Shown: positions 61,681 to 64,000 of the stretch, piece after piece
Numbering within the stretch: the stretch's first letter is position 1
Layout: each line of letters starts with the position of its first letter
NCBI GenBank assembly: GCA_963575745.1
Contig: CAUYUJ010022401.1
Coordinates: 60,154 to 124,153, forward strand
Source of the DNA: Prorocentrum cordatum
Taxonomy: Eukaryota > Sar > Dinophyceae > Prorocentrales > Prorocentraceae
Direction of reading: 5' to 3'
DNA length: 64,000 nucleotides
Notes under the pieces: generated by a model
What the model was told of the DNA's origin: nothing
The model's database searches: none
What the model saw: only the letters and a program-made list of their open reading frames with translations
Program-made: the position numbers and the translations under genes

Positions 61681-64000
61681 CCCGAGTAACTTGTACAGCT
61701 TCCCTTAGCAAGTTATTGCTGGAAGCTCAAGAGTAATTCCGGGGCGCTGGAGAGCTAGTTGGCAAGAAAAATCTCGACGGACCTTTTGGTGAATCTTGGT
61801 CGTTGCCAATAACTTGTAGAGCTTCCCTTAGCAAGCTATTGCTGGAAGCTTAAGAGTAATTCCGGCGCGCTGGAGAGCTAGTTGGCAAGAAAAATCTCGA
61901 CGGACCTTTTGATGACTTTTGGTCGGTTGAAAATTTTGCTTTCAAAATTCAACAATTTGTTTGAGCTCTAGTATTTTTTTCCCATGTTATTCGATCTCAT
62001 TCCCGCTCATCATCTTGATCTCAGCTCGATTGGGTACCTTTTACTGCCAAAAAGCACTCCGGCGGGATCGGCCGTTTCGAGTCATCTTGATACGCGCTAT
62101 CGATTTTCTTAAGATAACTCGAGCTTCAGGACAGCTACAGAGCTGGTTAGCACAGCTAATCGATGCAGAATGATGAGGCGCGTTCGCCTGTTGAATCGAT
62201 AGGTCTGAACTCGGTCTACTAGCCGAGCTAGGTTGCCAAACCTATGCGTACTATTCGAATCAACGTAGCAGACGCTCTTAGTTTTCTGTACTTCACTCGA
62301 GCTGTAGGGCAGTTACAGAGCTTTTAGTCACAGAAATCGAGTCGAATCAACAGACGCGTTTTCCTGTCTAATCGAAAGCTCTGAACTCGGCCTGCTGCCC
62401 GAGCTAGAGTCGCGAAGCTGTTCGTATTGTTCGAGTCATCCTCAGAAGTGCTTTCAGTTTTCTGCACTTAACTAGTGCTTGGGGAGGGCTACAGTGCTCC
62501 TGGTCACAGAAATCGATTTGGAGACATCAGGCGCGTTTGTCTTTCGAACCCAGAGCTCGGAACTCGGTCTGCTGCTCGAACTAGGTCCGCGAAACTGTTG
62601 TATTATTCGAGTCATCCTGAGAGCTGCTGTCGGTTTTCTGCACTTAACTCGGGCTGTAGGGGAGCTGCAGGGCCGGTCATCGCAGGAGTCGATTCGCAGG
62701 CATCAGACGTGTCCGCCTGTCGCATTCAAAGGTCTGAAGTCGGTTTGATACTCGAGCTGGGTTGCCAAACTGTTCGTTTTTTCTTAGAGTCATCTTGAGA
62801 GGTCTGAAATCGCTTGGGCTGAACAACTAGTCGTTCTCTGGAATTTTTTACCACATTATAAATTGTCAGGAAGCTCTACGACTCCCCCGGCGGTAAGAAA
62901 GGTTGACGGTTTACCGCCGGCGCCCAGTTTTTCCTTCCGGAAAGCTCTCTGAGAGCTAAAGGGTTTTAGATTAGAAGCTCGACGGTGGTGGTGCCCGCCA
63001 GCAGCCCATCTTCGCCGGTCCACGATCCTCGCAGCGCCTCGCCTGACCCGGCAGCGTGTCCGGGAGAGCTTCCGGCAAGCTTCCACGCGAGCCCCCATGC
63101 GTGCAGGCACGCGTGGAGACGTTCCTGGCAGCGCTTCAGAGACGCTGCAGTCAGCGCCCCGAGCCCCGGAAGAGCTTCACGAGAGCTTCTGTGGGTTTGC
63201 CAGGGCGGCTTTTTAGTTCCCGGGGAGCTCTGTGAGAGCTAAAGGGTTTTAGATTAGAAGTTGGACGGTGGTGGTGCCCGCCAGCAGCCCATCTTCGCCG
63301 GTCCGGAATCCCTGCAGCGGTTCGTTCGACCCGGCAGCGTGTCCAGGAGAGCTTCCGGCAAGCTTCCACGCAGGCCTCCACGCGAGCAGGCACGCGTGGA
63401 AGCGTTCCTGGTAGCGTTTCAGCGACGCTGCAGGGAAGCGCTCCGGACCCCAGGGGAGCTTCACGAGAGTTTTTGTTCCCGCATAGCTCCTTGGAGAGCT
63501 AAGGGCTTCAGAGAAGAAGCCGGAGGTGGGTGGTGAGGGGGACATCCCACTTCTGCCGGTCCACGATCCTCGCAGCGAGTTGCCGGAGGTCGCAGCGGGT
63601 CCGGGAGCGTGGCTTCCTAGCGTTTCCCAATACGCGTGGCTCAAGGGTGCGCGCAGCGCTTCGGCAGAGCTTCGGCAGAGCTTCGCCAGTGCTCGCAGGC
63701 TCCGAGGCAGAGGTGTCGTGGTAGGTTTCACAGAGCCCCGCGCGTCGTAAAAGATGCCCTCGCGGGCGTCTCCTGCGAGGTTTCCAGCGCCCCACGCATC
63801 GTTCCAGGCGGCCTGGCAGAGGTCGCCGTGCGGCGCTTTGGAGCGCTCTGCGCTCCGCGCCTTGCCTCGCTTTCCGGGTTTTCGATGCTTACAAGTTCCC
63901 GGATAGCTCCTTGGAGAGCTGAGGGTTTCAGATAAGAAGCCGGCGGTGGGTGGTGAGGAGCACACGCCCACCTCCGCCGGTCCACGATTCTCGCAGCGCC
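61681..64000. repeat. Satellite, inverted orientation
   Basis: From about 61680 every landmark is reversed: AACTTGTAGAGCTTCCCTTAGC, GGTCTGAACTCGGTCTACTAG (trimmed: CTGAACTCGGTCTACTAG), CGAGTCATCTTGATACGC and GC-rich modules running backwards to the window end. No gene is supported. Confidence 0.85.
62887..62920. repeat. Inverted-repeat hairpin, copy 12, reversed unit
   Basis: Perfect arms. The flanks (CTACGACTCCC before, CGCCCAG after) are in reverse order relative to the other copies. Confidence 0.88.

Noticed and set aside
1-64000. tRNA, rRNA or spliced-leader RNA genes
   Set aside because: No cloverleaf with conserved T-loop sequence, no rRNA core motifs, and no intact 22-nt leader were found; a covariance-model scan would be needed to exclude diverged cases.

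Overview
The window looks like nuclear DNA of a dinoflagellate. The clearest sign is a retroposed gene (2775-4502) whose 5' end carries two copies of GGCTCAAG exactly 15 bases apart. This is the pattern left by a recycled dinoflagellate trans-spliced leader. Other signs agree with this: every gene I accept lies on the minus strand, one intron uses a GC donor, microsatellites are plentiful, and several proteins resemble dinoflagellate-only families that I recall. None of this was checked by a search. I see no bacterial operons, rRNA, tRNA or CRISPR array.

Layout. (1) 1-21480 is satellite DNA built from ~177-bp monomers, GC-rich modules and a recurrent inverted repeat (CCGGCGGTAA...TTACCGCCGG). 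Inside it lie a 351-bp tandem array (12191-13497) and two retro-insertions, both at the same point of the inverted repeat: the retrogene at 2775-4502 and a ~5.9-kb LINE at 5407-11315. The LINE has ORF1 and ORF2 separated only by one in-frame TGA, an apurinic-type endonuclease, a reverse transcriptase with WADN in place of xADD, and an RNase H whose halves are in permuted order. (2) 21481-23110 is CA-repeat DNA with a duplicated GC-rich block. (3) 23212-57988 is dominated by one very large Helitron-type gene read right to left. Exon A (57988-49641) encodes an acidic region, a possible cysteine-peptidase-like segment, four helicase-associated-like repeats, a CCCH-like module, a C2H2 finger and a DUF6570-like domain. 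Exon B (32791 downwards) encodes the HUH/Y2 Rep, a PIF1-like helicase and, after three -1 frame changes, a ubiquitin-specific-protease domain with its catalytic residues. A canonical GT-AG pair (49640/32792) would join the two exons in frame. (4) The 16.8 kb between them holds other minus-strand genes: a transposase-like gene (36564-33024), a two-exon family gene (47853-45223), several small ORFs, short palindromes, a hairpin-bearing repeat and introns that share sequence with each other. Inverted short repeats at both edges suggest a nested mobile element that is now an intron. (5) 58650-64000 returns to the satellite, which switches orientation near 61680.

How it fits together: a selfish-element neighbourhood embedded in satellite DNA. 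The LINE machinery probably also placed the retrogene, because both use the same target nick. The Helitron gene appears to combine replication functions (Rep, helicase) with a deubiquitinase. Frame changes in the helicase-USP part may be decay or assembly errors; I cannot tell which from one sequence. Starts are given at ATG codons where one exists; exon boundaries are inferred by eye.
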